DNA of 64,000 nucleotides from Anastatus disparis (GCA_017163975.1 JAFFSR010000369.1:4046001-4110000), one strand, 5' to 3'. Positions 33,040 through 45,443 are shown, numbered from the stretch's first letter. Program-made: numbers and translations. The notes: generated by a model from the letters alone, not told the origin.

Positions 33040-34440
33040 TACTGAAGCTTCACAAGCTTAAAAAGCCGAACTTCAATATCGCACGCGGGCACACATCCTT
33101 TTTGTTAAAAATTAACTGAGTGACTTTGCTTTGATTTACCTTATAATTAATTTGCTTTATTTACTGTTGTTTAAACATTCAAATTTAATATAATGAATTC
33201 ACTCTGTTAATTTTTCATACTATTTTGCAGTGTTTACTGAACTCATTGAGCATTACAAAGTTTTTTTTTTTTTTTTTAATTATTTAAATTGAATAGGTTA
33301 AGTACCTTGTAAAATATACTTATGTGTTTTAATTACATTGATTCAGTAAACTCTACACATTTGTCACACACACTATGCTTGGTGATTTTAATTTTCACCT
33401 ATTTGTGCTTATTATGTTCTTTTTACTTAATTGCGCATATCGTTTTGCCTATGTAAGAGTATCCTGTTAGCGATGTAGGTTTGACTAAATTTATTGACTT
33501 TACATTCAAATTACTTGTTTTTATTTTTTTACAACTTAACATTTACACAGACGAGCTGCCTGCCCGGTGTCGGTTACGCTGCTGTGCTTCAGAGTGTCCG
33601 AAGACGCCGTCTTGTTTGCACCCCTAGCACCAAGGCCTTAGCGCCTCAGCTGCCCCAACTGTTGTTAGGAGCATTGGACGCGTGTGTTGCTCTTACATAC
33701 GCTTTCTCTTTTGATTTTTTTACTATTAAGCACTTTTTAAATTTTTATTTTATTTTTACTTAATTTCTACTGTAATTCACCAGATTCTGTTTTATTTTCT
33801 TTTCTAAATGAATTTCATCTTTCGCAAAATAGAAAATTAAAATGTATGCTTTGCACTTAATCGCTTCAATTTTTCTTTTTTCTAAATTTTGCTTTTTTTT
33901 CACTGTTCACTGTCAATTAGTTCTTCATAGTTTTTTTCACTCAGGCACTGTTCTTTTTATTCACTTTCACGTTTGTTTACTTTGTTTCTTAGAATTTCCT
34001 TTTTACGTTTTTTTGTGTTTGTACTATTTTTATTTTGCAGATCTTTGTGTTAATTTTCATGTTATTTTTCATTAATTGTTTTTTTTTTAATTTTGAATTT
34101 TATGCACGTTTGCTTTGTGTCAAAAAGAAAGCAGATTTTTGCATTTATATCTTGTTCTTTTTTCCTTTTTTTTTGTTAAATTTGCTAGGTTTTATTTAAA
34201 AATGATTTTACTTTTGTGTTTCTTTTACTTGAATTTACTTTTGCTTGCTTTACTTTATTTGTAGGTTAGTGAAAATAAAAGAATGTCGTTAGATATGTCA
34301 ATGCTTATACAAATTCATATAAAATCTTAACTTTAAAAAATGTTTTGTTTAAACAAATTTTCAAAGTTAAACAGTTAATAAGTAAAAAAGTAAATAATGA
34401 CATTGTTTACTTTTTTTAAATAAAATATATATCATTAATT
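33040..34440. other. Region upstream of gag, no gene seen
   Basis: In the element's orientation this is where leader and 5' LTR should lie. It is T-rich with one GC-richer patch (33550-33700). I compared it by eye with the LTR-like module at 24448-24859 and saw no match. The short frames at 33494-34075 have no recognisable products. Confidence 0.4.
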
Positions 34441-34494
34441 TAAAAAAATCATTTTCAATGTTCCTCATACGGCTTATAACGACATAAACTTATT

Positions 34495-34649
34495 TACGTA
34501 ACTTGGGTGTACGAAGGATTCTGAATCCAGGCTTGACTAAAGTACTTGTCGCTTGAGTAACAGTCGATCGAGGGCGCGTGAAGCGTTTAACGAAGTGCTT
34601 TTAGCACTTTAGTCTCACCTTTACTCATCCTTCGTACTCCCAAGTTACG
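34495..34649. mobile_element. 155 bp MITE truncating a LINE ORF2
   Basis: The left end ACGTAACTTGGGTGTACGAAGG pairs with the right end CCTTCGTACTCCCAAGTTACGT. Inside, aaagtgctaaaagcactt forms a small palindrome. It lies at the very end of LINE copy A, so the last residues of that frame come from MITE sequence. Confidence 0.7.
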
Positions 34650-36650
34650 TATATAACTAATATATATATTACATTCATTCAGAAAGAGCTTATCATACAG
34701 AGATCGTTTGAAAGAGAAAGAAGCTTCAGGAGAGAACAACTCCAATGAAGATAGCTCTTTGTTGAAGTATTCAGCTGCCGAAAAGGCAAAAGAATGCTGA
34801 AAAGCCGCAGTACGAATGTTCGGACATATAAATAATCTAGGAGGAAGCCTAGATGAAGAACGCACTGATGCGTCAACATGTTGCCTAGAGGCTAAGTAAG
34901 ATGGATTACCATGAGCAGTCACGTTATAAGCCAAAGAAATTTTCAGATGAAGGCGTCTATTCTGTACAGAAAGCCAACGATAGTCTAAACGAAAGGGCGT
35001 AACCCTACTACGTCTACCTATGTGGCCATGAACAAAACGAATGCAGGCGTTAAAAGCTCTATGCAAGCGTAGATTTAAGGGTTGAGGAAGGTCATCATAG
35101 GCAACTGCAGCATAATCAAAAAGTGGAAAAATCAGGGACTCAACTAATTGTTTCCTCGTTTCTTGAGCTAAAGCATGCTTATAGAACTTCAGTGAACGAA
35201 GAGTAGCGTGCACCTTACGGATGGTAAAAGTAACCTGTTTGTTCCAATTAAGTGTAGAGGAAATCCACAAACCAAGGTTTCTAACTACTAAAGAATAAGG
35301 AACGACTATATCGCTAATCACAATATTAGGAACAGAAATCTCCTTTAAACAAGGAATATACTGATCACTTCCGATAAAAATTACTTGGGTTTACTCTATA
35401 TTGAGAAGGAAACCATTTTCAATTGCCCAATTAACCACAGAAGCAACTTCATGATTAATGAGATTAACCTTCTCTTCTTGCTTATTAAGCAATTTTTTAT
35501 AAGGAACTCTATCAAACGCCGGAGAAATCAAACAGAAGTAACAATGTAATCATACGACGCTCAATAGCAGTTCTACAGTCATCGAGTAACTGCAGTAGTG
35601 CTGTTTGAGTACTGTGACCCTTCCTGAACTTAGCCTGCCATGGATCAAGTAAAGGATTTGACTCAAAGTGCGATGAAAGCTGAGAGTGAACAACTCTCTC
35701 CAAAACTTTAGATACTTTACAGAGCTTAGCAATGGGACGTGTTTGCGATGGACTGTCCATCTTAGCTTGTTTGGCCAGTGGTAAAAGAAAAGCTTTTTTC
35801 CAAGCTGTTGGAAAATAGCCAAAGACAAAAGAGTCATTAATAATTTGAACTAAGCCATCAGTTATTGAGCCATCCACCATCTTCAGCATATCAGCTGAAA
35901 CTTGATCAGGATCAACTGCCTTAGAATTTGCTGAGTGTAAGATGTCAATTAAGTTTAAAGAGTTTGTTGGAACAAAGTCCAAAACAGAAACGTCAGACCT
36001 GAGTGGGGTCAAGAGTACTCGCTCGATATCAGAGTCAGATAACATTGGTCTAGAAGAAGAAACCAAGATATAGTGTTTCAGAAGTACTGAAGAAGAAAAA
36101 TATTTAAGGGGAGAAGGTAAAACGTTATTAACTAGGCCCGATTTCCGAAGTTTTGACCATTTATTTTTGACTGATGATGCTGAGGAAATTTTGCCAGTAA
36201 TTAAATCATTTTTAAATTTATTAAGAGAATTTGAGACTTGATTTCGAAGAGATTTAAATCTAGCGTAATCGACAACCGAGCTGGATCTCTGTGCCAATCG
36301 ATAGTAATTATCACGGTTTTTCATGAGCAAACGTAGGTCATAAGAAACCATGGCTTGCGTTTACTAGAAGTCCTAGTTACTCTTACTGGAGCAAATTTAT
36401 CAAAAACATTAATAATATTCGAAGTGAAGACATCTACGCTACCATCAATGAATTTACCATTTAGAACTTGAGGTAGATGATTAACAGCATTTTGATCAAG
36501 ACTAGTAGGACAAGAAGAAGAATCTGTAGAAGAACATAACGAGCTCGCAGGGAAACATAAAGAAAAACTATTACTAACAGCAACCTTCAGAGTATTAATA
36601 TTACAACCACTAAGTTTGTGAGATACTAGAGATTTGATTTCTCAAAAGAT
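34587..36650 (-). pseudogene. LINE copy A, ORF2 with internal deletion of the RT active site
   Basis: From about 36650 downward the frame carries the linker, then RT motifs (RPIAKLCKVSKVLERV, FRKGHSTQTALLQLLDDCR, MITLLLLFDFS). It breaks at 35512 and resumes (AFDRVPYKKLLN) only to join directly to the region after the active site (VVNWAIENGFLL, LGLWISSTLNWN, then LFPLFDYAAVAYDDL). The segment that in copy B holds PQGSVLG and FADD is absent. The C-terminal part (34587-35321) is 244 residues. Jockey/CR1-like group without a visible RNase H. It cannot encode an active RT. Confidence 0.8.
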
Positions 36651-36828
36651 AGTAATGCTGAACTATCGATGATGGCGAATAAATATAATCAAGTATGAGA
36701 ATCATAAGAGAGAGAGAGTTCCAGTGAAGGAGTGCGGAGAGAGCGAAATTTAACGAAAATTATTTTGAGTTTAAAAAAAATAAGTTAAGTGTAATATAAT
36801 ATAAAGAATTATAGTATACATATATGTA

Positions 36829-36868
<40 letters not shown>
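36829..36868. repeat. (AT)n microsatellite
   Basis: A pure alternating run of about 40 bases. Confidence 0.9.
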
Positions 36869-36872
<4 letters not shown>

Positions 36873-36879
36873 TATGAAT

Positions 36880-37234
36880 GAGGTATTATGCAGACAAAAT
36901 CATAAATGAATCGTGACTTATGCAGACATTAGCGTACTTATGCTGACGTCCGCATAATGCCACCCGTTTTTCATTTATTTATTGATACTTGTGCTGACAA
37001 TTCCATACAGTAGATTTTTCTTGAGTTGAGTTACGAAAAAATTCTACAAAACAAAAACGCGCCCACCAATCAAATTTCGAGAACAAATGTGCCCACCAAT
37101 CAAAGTTTTAATAAATTCGTATTTAACATATGCGTAAGTAACAAAGGAAGGGATAACATAGGAGACTGCCACACACCCGCGACGTGTGCAGGACACTAAA
37201 CAAAGGCTGTACTGTATGAGTCAGCATAATGCCG
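36880..37234. mobile_element. MITE-like element with GaGGtATTATGC ends
   Basis: The left end gaggtattatgcagac pairs imperfectly with the right end gtcagcataatgccgc. Motifs atgcagac and atgctgac recur inside, and cccaccaatcaaa occurs twice (near 37073 and 37092). Termini are uncertain. Confidence 0.5.
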
Positions 37235-37654
37235 CGTACATACGTTTATATATGTATATATATAGAATGGGCTATATATATATATCGCCCATTCTCTGTC
37301 CAATCGGAGGACGAAAAATTTTTTTTGCTAAAAATTGGTAAAATGATTCTTTTCCATATTATAGATCACTCAGAATTCTTTCAGATTTCATTAGTACATA
37401 TTTTTAGAGCTACAAAGCTTCAAAGTTGGGCTAAACCCATATTTTTGATATTTTTTACTAATTTTAGGCTTAAATCACTCAATTGGATTGCGTTTTAGGA
37501 ATATATTACTAAAAAACTTTTTTGTTAAAAATATTCTAAATTTTGAGGAAAAAGTAGTTCATAGAGTTTCATAGAGGATTACCATAGCCCAATCCAATAG
37601 TTGTCTAACATCAAATAGACTTGTCTATTATTATACTTAATAATCAGGTAGCTA

Positions 37655-37927
37655 CATGGAAAAAAATTAATTTAGTAGACTAATTCTTTTTTGTCTGGAC
37701 GAATAGCGCCCCCATAGCTTTTCAGCCATATTTCTATCAAATCGGCAGAATATTTGTGCCGAGAAAATGTGATTGGTGTATACTTCAGTCGATATAGCGG
37801 TTCTGTTTTGATTTTAGACGATCTTGGCACAATAATTCTGACGATTCGTTAGGAATATCGTTGAAAAGCTGGGGGGGCGCTGTTCAGCCAGACAAAAAAG
37901 AATCAGTGTGTCAATTTTTTTTCCGTG
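37655..37927. mobile_element. 273 bp MITE with TA duplication
   Basis: Arms: CATGGAAAAAAATTAATTT...attcttttttgtctgg and, on the right, ccagacaaaaaagaat...TTTTTCCGTG; both include a gcgccccc block. TA flanks it at 37653-37654 and 37928-37929. Confidence 0.75.
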
Positions 37928-38049
37928 TATTATAATTAAGGCAAAATTCATCTTTTGGGGATGAACTTAAAAAGTCATTCTTAATTTTGCATTCAAATTG
38001 GAAAAGTGTGAATCAATTTACGTAATCAAATATTATGTATGATGTTAGA

Positions 38050-38278
38050 AACTTAAGCTTAGGCGCTTATATGTCCCAATTGTTATCGGTTTAATAAATT
38101 AAGTTTATTTTAATTTTGGCTTTAATAAACAAAGGGCGTTAAGCTTAAGCGCTTGTATGTCCCAATTGCTAAGCTAAAATATTCTACGGCCAAGAAATTA
38201 ATATTAGATTCTTAATTAAATGTCAGCTCAGGTAAACAAAGGGCGTTAAGCCTAAGCGCTTGTATATCCCAATTGTTA
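38050..38278. repeat. Three copies of a ~40 bp motif (…gcgcttgtatgtcccaattg)
   Basis: A motif near aagcttaagcgcttrtatgtcccaattg occurs at about 38051-38083, 38128-38169 and 38234-38278. The last two copies share the leading block aaacaaagggcgttaagc. The spacers differ, so this is not a simple tandem array. Confidence 0.75.
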
Positions 38279-38465
38279 CCTGTCTGAGTTGATTCAAGAA
38301 TAAGGCGCGCGAGTCAGCAAGATTCGTGCTTTTATACGCGCAGAGCTTCTCTCCATCTCTCTTACAATGGTGGGGAGCTTTTAAAGTTGCGCGCGCTTAC
38401 AGGCTTTACAAAGTTTCGGAGTTTTATTTCTCCGTCTTGCTCGCTCTTATATGCTTAAATATTAA

Positions 38466-38544
38466 GACATAGTAAGCGCGCTGTAAGCCAGCTGTGTGTT
38501 GACCTATATACAACCTTGTATATAGGTCACGCGCTTACTATGCC
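38466..38544. repeat. Nested hairpin next to the triple motif
   Basis: catagtaagcgcg pairs with cgcgcttactatg, and inside lies the perfect stem gacctatatacaa/ttgtatataggtc. The surrounding sequence is rich in gcgcg and taagcgc motifs. Confidence 0.75.
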
Positions 38545-38579
38545 TTTATGCGCTTATAGCTTAAAATTTATTAATAAAA

Positions 38580-39700
38580 GAATAAAATGTATATTTTAAT
38601 AAAATTAAAATATAAATAACTAATAATTTAATAAATAAAAATATATTATTTAAAAGAAAATAAATAATTGGAAAATAATAATTAAGAAAATAAATTATTT
38701 GAAAATAATGAAAAATAAATTAAAATTTAAATGAAAAAAATCTAATAGTAAAATTTTTAAGTAATTAAATAATAAAAAATATAGCAATTAATATTGAAAA
38801 ATTAAATTAAATAAAAATACAAATAATATACAAAAAAAAAATAAAAAAGTAGAAAATAGGGCGCTTTGGGGCGTCAGATGGTTTTGAAGAAAACATCTAG
38901 GTGCATTGGAAGCGATGATATAACGATTTTAATCGCAAAATTCTAAATTTCGTAAAACGACAGTTTACAGATTTGGTACTTTGAAATTCACTATAAATTG
39001 AACTGGTCATTGCATCGCTCCCATAGCACCCAAAGACTTTATCCAGTGTTTAAATTAAAGGTTAGGAGGTCTTATTTTATAATTTGTAGTATAATTTGTA
39101 CTTCAAAATGTAAGAGAGCAAAACCTCTAGTCGATTTAGTTTACCTGGAACGCAAAATACTTGAAAATACTTGATTTTCAACGTCTAAAATAAGTAACCT
39201 AAAGGCAAACACCCAAAGCTTTCTCGATAGTAAGTTATTGTTGATAAAAAAAGTATTCTCAAAAAAATTGTTGTGCAATTCGGAGTTGATAGAAATAAGC
39301 ACCATGACTTTGAAAATGGCGATAACGTGATTTTTATGAAAATTGCAATATTTAAACCGTAGTTTTTTTTTAAAGGTAATACCTTTAAAAAAACCTGCTG
39401 GAAGTATTTTCATAAAAAAAATTGCCTCCGGCAGCAGTTTTAATATTGATAGTTTTTTAATTTTTTTACTTTACTTAATTTTTCCGTGAAAAGAAGGTAA
39501 GTAATCAATAATTCTGAAAAAATTTTTATGAATAACTGGCAAAAAATACGAAAAAAATTGAAGGTTGTGGATTAAAATAGGTTTACTGAGTGACGAGTTA
39601 TAAAATTTTAAAAATAGGTAAAAAAGGCTATTATTACCCTTTTGGGGCTATACCTTCGATTCTAGGGCCACTATAGAGGGCTGAAATTGTCACCGTATAC
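38580..39700. other. AT-rich, no gene seen
   Basis: A weak inverted repeat may lie at about 38870-39060 (gtgcattggaagcgatg against catcgctcccatagcacc). Otherwise nothing is recognised; the open frame at 39141-39413 has no family resemblance. Confidence 0.4.
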
Positions 39701-39850
39701 TTATTTCATATGATAAAAGAACATAATAAATTTGGTACAGATCCAAGAACCCCCTTCCCTTTCCACAAATCTCACCGAAAAGTTAAAAATTTGTTCATAT
39801 ACGCACACAGACACACACATATATACTCTTTCTCTGTCTCTCTCTCTCTC

Positions 39851-42538
39851 AATGCTAACATCTCCGCTTTCACTTTCTGGGCAACAGCCAATGGCCTTAC
39901 CATCAATGCAGCTAAAACTGACCTATTTGTTTCGCACACTCTACTTGATCTTTTCATTGTTGGCTCTGCGGATTCAGTGGCTTCATATACCAAAACTGAC
40001 TCGCCCTTCATTGCCGGTCATGATCTGATTGAGTTGTGTTTTAGGTTTCATCGGCTCACCTCCGTTCCTAAACGTTTTTGGTCTCGTAAGCTGGATACCT
40101 TAGATGTAGTTAATTTTAATTCTAGTCGTAAGTCTTCTCTAGTTAATAAGGTTCAAGGGTTCCTTGATGACCTGACTGTCGCTGTTGACGGCATGGTTTT
40201 GCCTCCTCTCGTTGATTTGACTCATATATAGCCCTTAGAGACTCTCTACCACAATGTCATTCTTGACAAGTTGGTAGACAGCTGTACTAAAGTCTTGGTC
40301 GACACTTTCGATGTTCACACTCTTCTGAAACTAACTACAATACGGCCTCGTAGCAAACCTTGGGTTTCTAACGATCTGCGTCTACTTATGCGTCAGCGTG
40401 ATCGTGCATATAGATGGGTGGTCAGATCTGGAAAATCGGCGGACATTGAAAGATACAGAACTTTGAGGAACTCTATCTCAAATAAGCTCGATACAGCTAA
40501 GTTTCTGTACATATCTGATCGCATTGAACGGGCGAATGATTCGAGAGCAAAATGGTCGACTCTTCACAAATTGGGTCTTGCTAACAAGGCGCTTCCCTCT
40601 CCTCTTCAATACTTCTCGGCATCGGCTCTTTTATCTCATTACTCTGACATCTCTCGGTGTGGTCCACCTTTATCTTCATTGAATGTCAAAGATATTCTTA
40701 ATATTCCTTTGTCTGACTCGTTACCGGTCTTTGAGTTTCGAGAAGTGGGCACCGAGACGGTCAGCAGTCTCACTGCTGCGGCAGAGTCTAGGTCTTCTGG
40801 TCCGGATGGTATCACGGTGCCAATGTTAAAGTTGGCCGCTTAATCCTTTGCTGAACCATTGACCCAGTTAGTTAATGCCTCTTTAGGACTCTCAGCCTTT
40901 CCATCTAGTTGGAAGAAGGCCTACCTACTCCCATTGGCTAAGCTAAGGTCCATGGACGATCCGGGCCAAACTAGGCCGATTGCTAGGTTATGTGAGCCAT
41001 CGAAGGTCCTAGAGAGGGTGGTGAATCGTCAGCTTCTCAACCACATCAATGCAAATAACTTGCTTCACGAGCACCAGGCGGGCTTTCGAGCGGGCCACAG
41101 CACGCAGACAGCACTCCTCAATATCTTAGAGGACGCTCGCACGGCCATTGACAGGAGAATGGTAATAGCCCTCCTCTTGTTTTATTTTTCAAAAGCCTTT
41201 GATACGGTTCCTCATAGGCTAATTCTTCGCAAATTACGTTGTCTTAATTGCTCAGATAAGGTAATACTCTGGTTTGCTTCCTACCTTCAGGGCCGTACGC
41301 AGGCAATTGAGGATCCAGCGAATGGCATGGCAGGTGAATGGGCGTTCTTAAACACTGTTGTACCACAGGGTAGCGTGTTGGGCTCTTTGCTCTTTTCTAT
41401 CTCCATTGATGACCTCCCTAGTGTCCTACGTTTTTGCAGACACACGTTGTTTGCTGATAATTTGCAAATTTATCGCTTCTTCTTTCCCAATGATTTCTCT
41501 GATGAGTTGATAAATATCAATGCTGACATCTCCGCTTTGACTCTCTGGGCAACTGCCAATAGCCTTACCATCAATGCAGCTAAAACTTAGGCTATTATCA
41601 TTGGTAGCGAGCAATATGTCTCTCGTCTCTCTCACCAAGATTCCCCCTCTTCTCTGATAGTTAATGGCGAGTGCATATCATTTGCCACTGAGGTCAAGAG
41701 CCTTGGTGTCTGGATAAACCAGACCTTAAATTGGGAGAAACAAGTGTTGTCTATTATTTGTAGGGTCCATGGTTCACTTCATTCGCTGAGATTCTACAAA
41801 CGCTCTCTCTCTCGAGGCCTTAGGCAGAGGCTGGTTGAATCACTCATCTTCCCGATCTTTGACTATACCTGTGTTATCTATGACGACCTCTTTCAGTATC
41901 AGAACCTGAAACTTCATAGGGCCCTTAATGCATGTGTCAGATTCGTTTTCGGTAACATCAAGGCCCAGGAAAGAGTGTCGCCATACAGGCTTGAGCTTGG
42001 TTGGCTGTCGGTCGAGAGAAGAAGAAGCTATTTTCTTCAACCCTTGGCTTTCTCAATAATCTCCTCAGGGTGTCCGTCCTACTTGGCTCGACGCTTTTCG
42101 AGAGCCAACCATGATGTGGTTGTTAGGTCATCATCTTCTAAGCCCCCCAGAGTGCTGATCTGTCCCACTGCTCGCACTAGTGCCCTTCAATAATATTTTA
42201 TTAATCGGGCTACTAATCTACTTAATGAGGCTACTGTAAGCAGTGAAGCACCCGTGGTTTTCGATATGGGCTTAATCCCTCGATTTAAGAAGCACACCTT
42301 CGACCACCTAATGAACGCCGATCTTGGGGACTGGGAGGTATCACGATGACCCCCATCATGGTTTTGCTTTATTATGTTTTTTCTTTTATACTACACATCA
42401 ATTATACTTGTTAATTTTGCTTTTGTTAATTACATTTTTATTTTTATTTATAGTTATTAATACATATGTATATGCTACATTGAGCCATACGCGGTTTAAC
42501 CCTATGGCTAAATAAATATTTATCTATGTCTATGTCTA

Positions 42539-42541
<3 letters not shown>
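39851..42541 (+). pseudogene. LINE copy C, ORF2 with chimeric 5' end, inserted in (CT)n
   Basis: (CT)n flanks both sides (39827-39850 and 42542-42591). After the first ~75 bases (see findings) come the end of an APE-type endonuclease (SPFIAGHDLIEL), the linker (KPWVSNDLRLLM), and RT motifs (TRPIARLCEPSKVLERV, HQAGFRAGHSTQTALL, PQGSVLGSLLF). The catalytic box reads HTLFADNLQIY, so the second Asp is Asn and the enzyme would be dead. The C-terminal part follows (LGVWINQTLNW, FDYTCVIYDDL). Several frameshifts and stops occur (40230, 40840, 41590, 42193). The 3' end has a hairpin (gagccatacgcggtttaaccctatggct), AAATAAAT and (TCTATG)n. Confidence 0.85.
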
Positions 42542-42585
<44 letters not shown>

Positions 42586-42591
42586 CTCTCG

Positions 42592-43885
42592 GCTTAGTGA
42601 GACGTGCTGTTTGTCGCTCCGTATTTAAGGTGTTTTTTAGCTGTGAAGAAGGGCTATTTGTGATTGAGTTGTTGCAGATCAAGATAGAGTTGTTTCTGAG
42701 CATCATTGTTATGCAAGTTGGCTTTTTCCTGGTTGTCCCAAAGGAGCAGAATTGAAGTGCAAAATTTTAAAGAAATCTCGCTAAGGCTAAGGAAGAGGTT
42801 AGACATGTTTGTTGCCGTGTGAGACGAAGCTGCGCCGGCACGTGTGAATTTTGGTGGTGCTTTTGTACCTTTAAGGCTTCTCCACAATTGTGCAGCGCAT
42901 GTATTTTGCATGTGCCCACGCGTGTAAGTATTCTTTTTGCACCTTTATGGCCTTTTAATCTTACACGCTATTGGAATTGCATATTGGCTTTTTATTTTCT
43001 TCCTTCAATCAAACTAACCTTGGCGAGGGGTTTATTATCATCTAAGTCGTACGGGTTTTGTAGAAGCATCAACCTTTCTTAAAGCCACGTGTTGCTGAGT
43101 CGATTGCTGCTTGTAATTATTGAAGGCATTGACGTTTCCGTGCAGTACGCATTTTAAATTAATGTGTGCTCACGGTGGTACGTATATTTCCTGTATTTAG
43201 CCTTATTCTGTATCGATATTTTTTACAATCGTTAATCTCAATCATACATTTTGAGGTCATATTTGCGGTGTTTATACAATCATCTGTGCTCCAAATTCCA
43301 TGGTCAAAAGCGAACGAAACGCCACTTTTTCACGCTGCATTTCCACCTACTGATAATTACTTGATGCTCGACTTATTGTGTGCTGGTTGCTGCACTAAAA
43401 GAAGATTCTTGCCGTTAGGACATTCAGTTTTCGTATCCAAACACTTGCGTCAATCATAAGGTTGCATCTCCACTCGCTGACACTTTACCTGGTGATGAAT
43501 ACTCTGTGAGCAGATTATTATTATACTGAAGGCTCAACTGTTCCCGTGCAATGCGCATTAATATTAATTTACACTCTCGGTGGTACGTATTCAACTATAA
43601 TTATAAGTCAAACATTTTATGCAGTTTTTATATAAAATCCATATGATATTTTCATGTGGCCGCACGTGTTTGGGTTTGACTCTTGAGAGGAGCTATAAGC
43701 TGGTATTGTCGACAGCGGCATCATTTTTCGCATCAAGAAGTTCATAGTTTCCTACATTACCAACTCTAGCAGCAAAGTACTCGGCTTCATTTCAGAATCA
43801 ATCCATCATTAGTTAAACTTTATTTTAACTACGAACTTATTTCTGATTTGTACTGCGCACTGTCAGCTGCCCTTGCAACTGTGAT
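42592..43885. other. Unassigned, possibly LINE 5' leader
   Basis: It begins directly after (CT)n and runs up to the LINE D coding remnant. The frames at 42819-43082 and 43166-43459 have no recognisable product. It may be the 5' UTR of LINE D joined to its 3' part by an internal deletion; this is inferred from position only. Confidence 0.35.
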
Positions 43886-45065
43886 TTGCCTGGTAAGTGC
43901 TATTTGTTATGCCGATTTTTAGCGTTGCGAAAGATTCACGGCACCTTGAGATCTCTTAAGTTTTACAAGCATGCATTGGCCTTGGACACGAGAAAGCAAT
44001 TAGTGGAGTCTCTTATTTTTCCAATTCTTGACTATGCATCAGTTGCCTATGATGATCTGCCTCAAACGCAGAATTTACGTCTGCACAGAGCCTTTAATGC
44101 CTGTGTCAGATTTGTCCATGGCCATATTGGTTAGCGCAGCAGAGTTACACCTTATAGACTTGATTACCGGTGGTTGTCTGTTCAAAATAGACGCTTATAC
44201 CTTAAGGTGTCTCTTGCTTTTAATGTGATTTCACACAATTCTCCATCTTACTTAGCCTCAAGGTTCATAAGGCAACATGTTGATGCATCAGTGCGTTCAT
44301 CAACGAGACTACCACCCAGGCTGTTTATTTGTCCAAATTTACGTACTGCTGCTTTTCAACACTCATTTGGCTTCTCGGCAGCAGAGTATTGTAATAAGGA
44401 GTTATCCTCTTTGGATTTTTTTTCTCCTGAGGCTTCACTTTCTTTTAAGCGTTTCCTGTATGATAGACTTTTATTGAGTGAATGCGAGTCGTGGCAACTG
44501 GAGATTGGTATAGGCTAAATTTTATTGTAGTTAAATTTGGCTGAAACTTAATTTTCAATTTCTTAATTTTTGATGATATACTATCGCATTAAACTTAATT
44601 TACTTTGAGCGTGAGATTATCTAATAACAACTATACTCACTTAGTTAATTATAAATTGTTACTCAAATGAAATTATTATTGCTATTGGCAAAATGATTAT
44701 TCATTTTCTTATGTAATACTAGAAATATCACTTATTTGATTTGCGTTATAATTATTTTGTAATATTACTTTTGAAATCTCATTGTTTTTTTTTCTTATTT
44801 AGATACTATATTGTAATCATTATGCTTTGTTGATATTGTTACTTATTTTACACATGATATTCTATTTGATTTTCCATATGTTCACTATCTATATCATTGT
44901 TGTTTTTCTTATTTTAAATATAATTAGAAAATGTATTTTATGCTTTAAATTGGATCTCTTACTTGATATTATTATTATACAATGTAATACGTCGTTGTAA
45001 CTGATTCTGTAGTGCCAGACAGGGTTTTACCCCAAGGCCAAATAAAAAAGTCTAAGTCTAAGTCT
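43886..45065 (+). pseudogene. LINE copy D, ORF2 C-terminus and 3' end
   Basis: The frame begins RKIHGTLRSLKFYKHALAL and continues FPILDYASVAYDDLPQ, HRAFNACVRFVHGHIG, then a stop and FICPNLRTAAFQHSF to 44518. It closely matches the C-terminal part of copy A. The 3' UTR ends with a hairpin (ccagacagggttttaccccaaggcc), AAATAAAA and (TCTAAG)n at 45040-45065. Confidence 0.8.
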
Positions 45066-45249
45066 AAGTGGCATAGTGAAACTTGAAGCTTAAAGAGTAT
45101 ACTTTTGTTATAAAATCTGTTCTCCACCACCATAAATGTAATACGGACCTCATATGGTTGCGTGAACTGTTTTGTTGCGAAATTACAATGTTTGCTATAA
45201 TTTAAGTTAGTTATGGTCAAATTGATTATTGAGAAGTCAAACTTCTTTT

Positions 45250-45443
45250 GTTAAATCTGATATAATGTTTTGCCTATCGCAGAATTCTATTTTTCAATTA
45301 GATTATTAACTACTGCTATCGAAATTATTATTGTTATTATTATAATATAACTTTTTATGTATATACTATGTATCTCAAATGGGTCATACGGGATTGAACC
45401 CCACAACCTTAAATAAAAAGTATCAATCAATCAATCAATCAAT
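45250..45443 (+). mobile_element. LINE 3' end fragment with (ATCA)n tail
   Basis: It ends tcatacgggattgaacccc, AAATAAAA and (TCAA)n, then runs into (CT)n (45443-45500). Short 5'-truncated copy of the same LINE group. Confidence 0.6.

Noticed and set aside
33040..34440. 5' LTR of the Gypsy element
   Set aside because: I compared it by eye with the LTR-like module at 24569-24775 and saw no match, and no other TG...CA pair around gag-pol was found.
39732..40231. Open frame of 173 codons as a separate gene
   Set aside because: Its second half is the LINE endonuclease/linker region and its start is read through (CT)n-type sequence; it belongs to LINE copy C.
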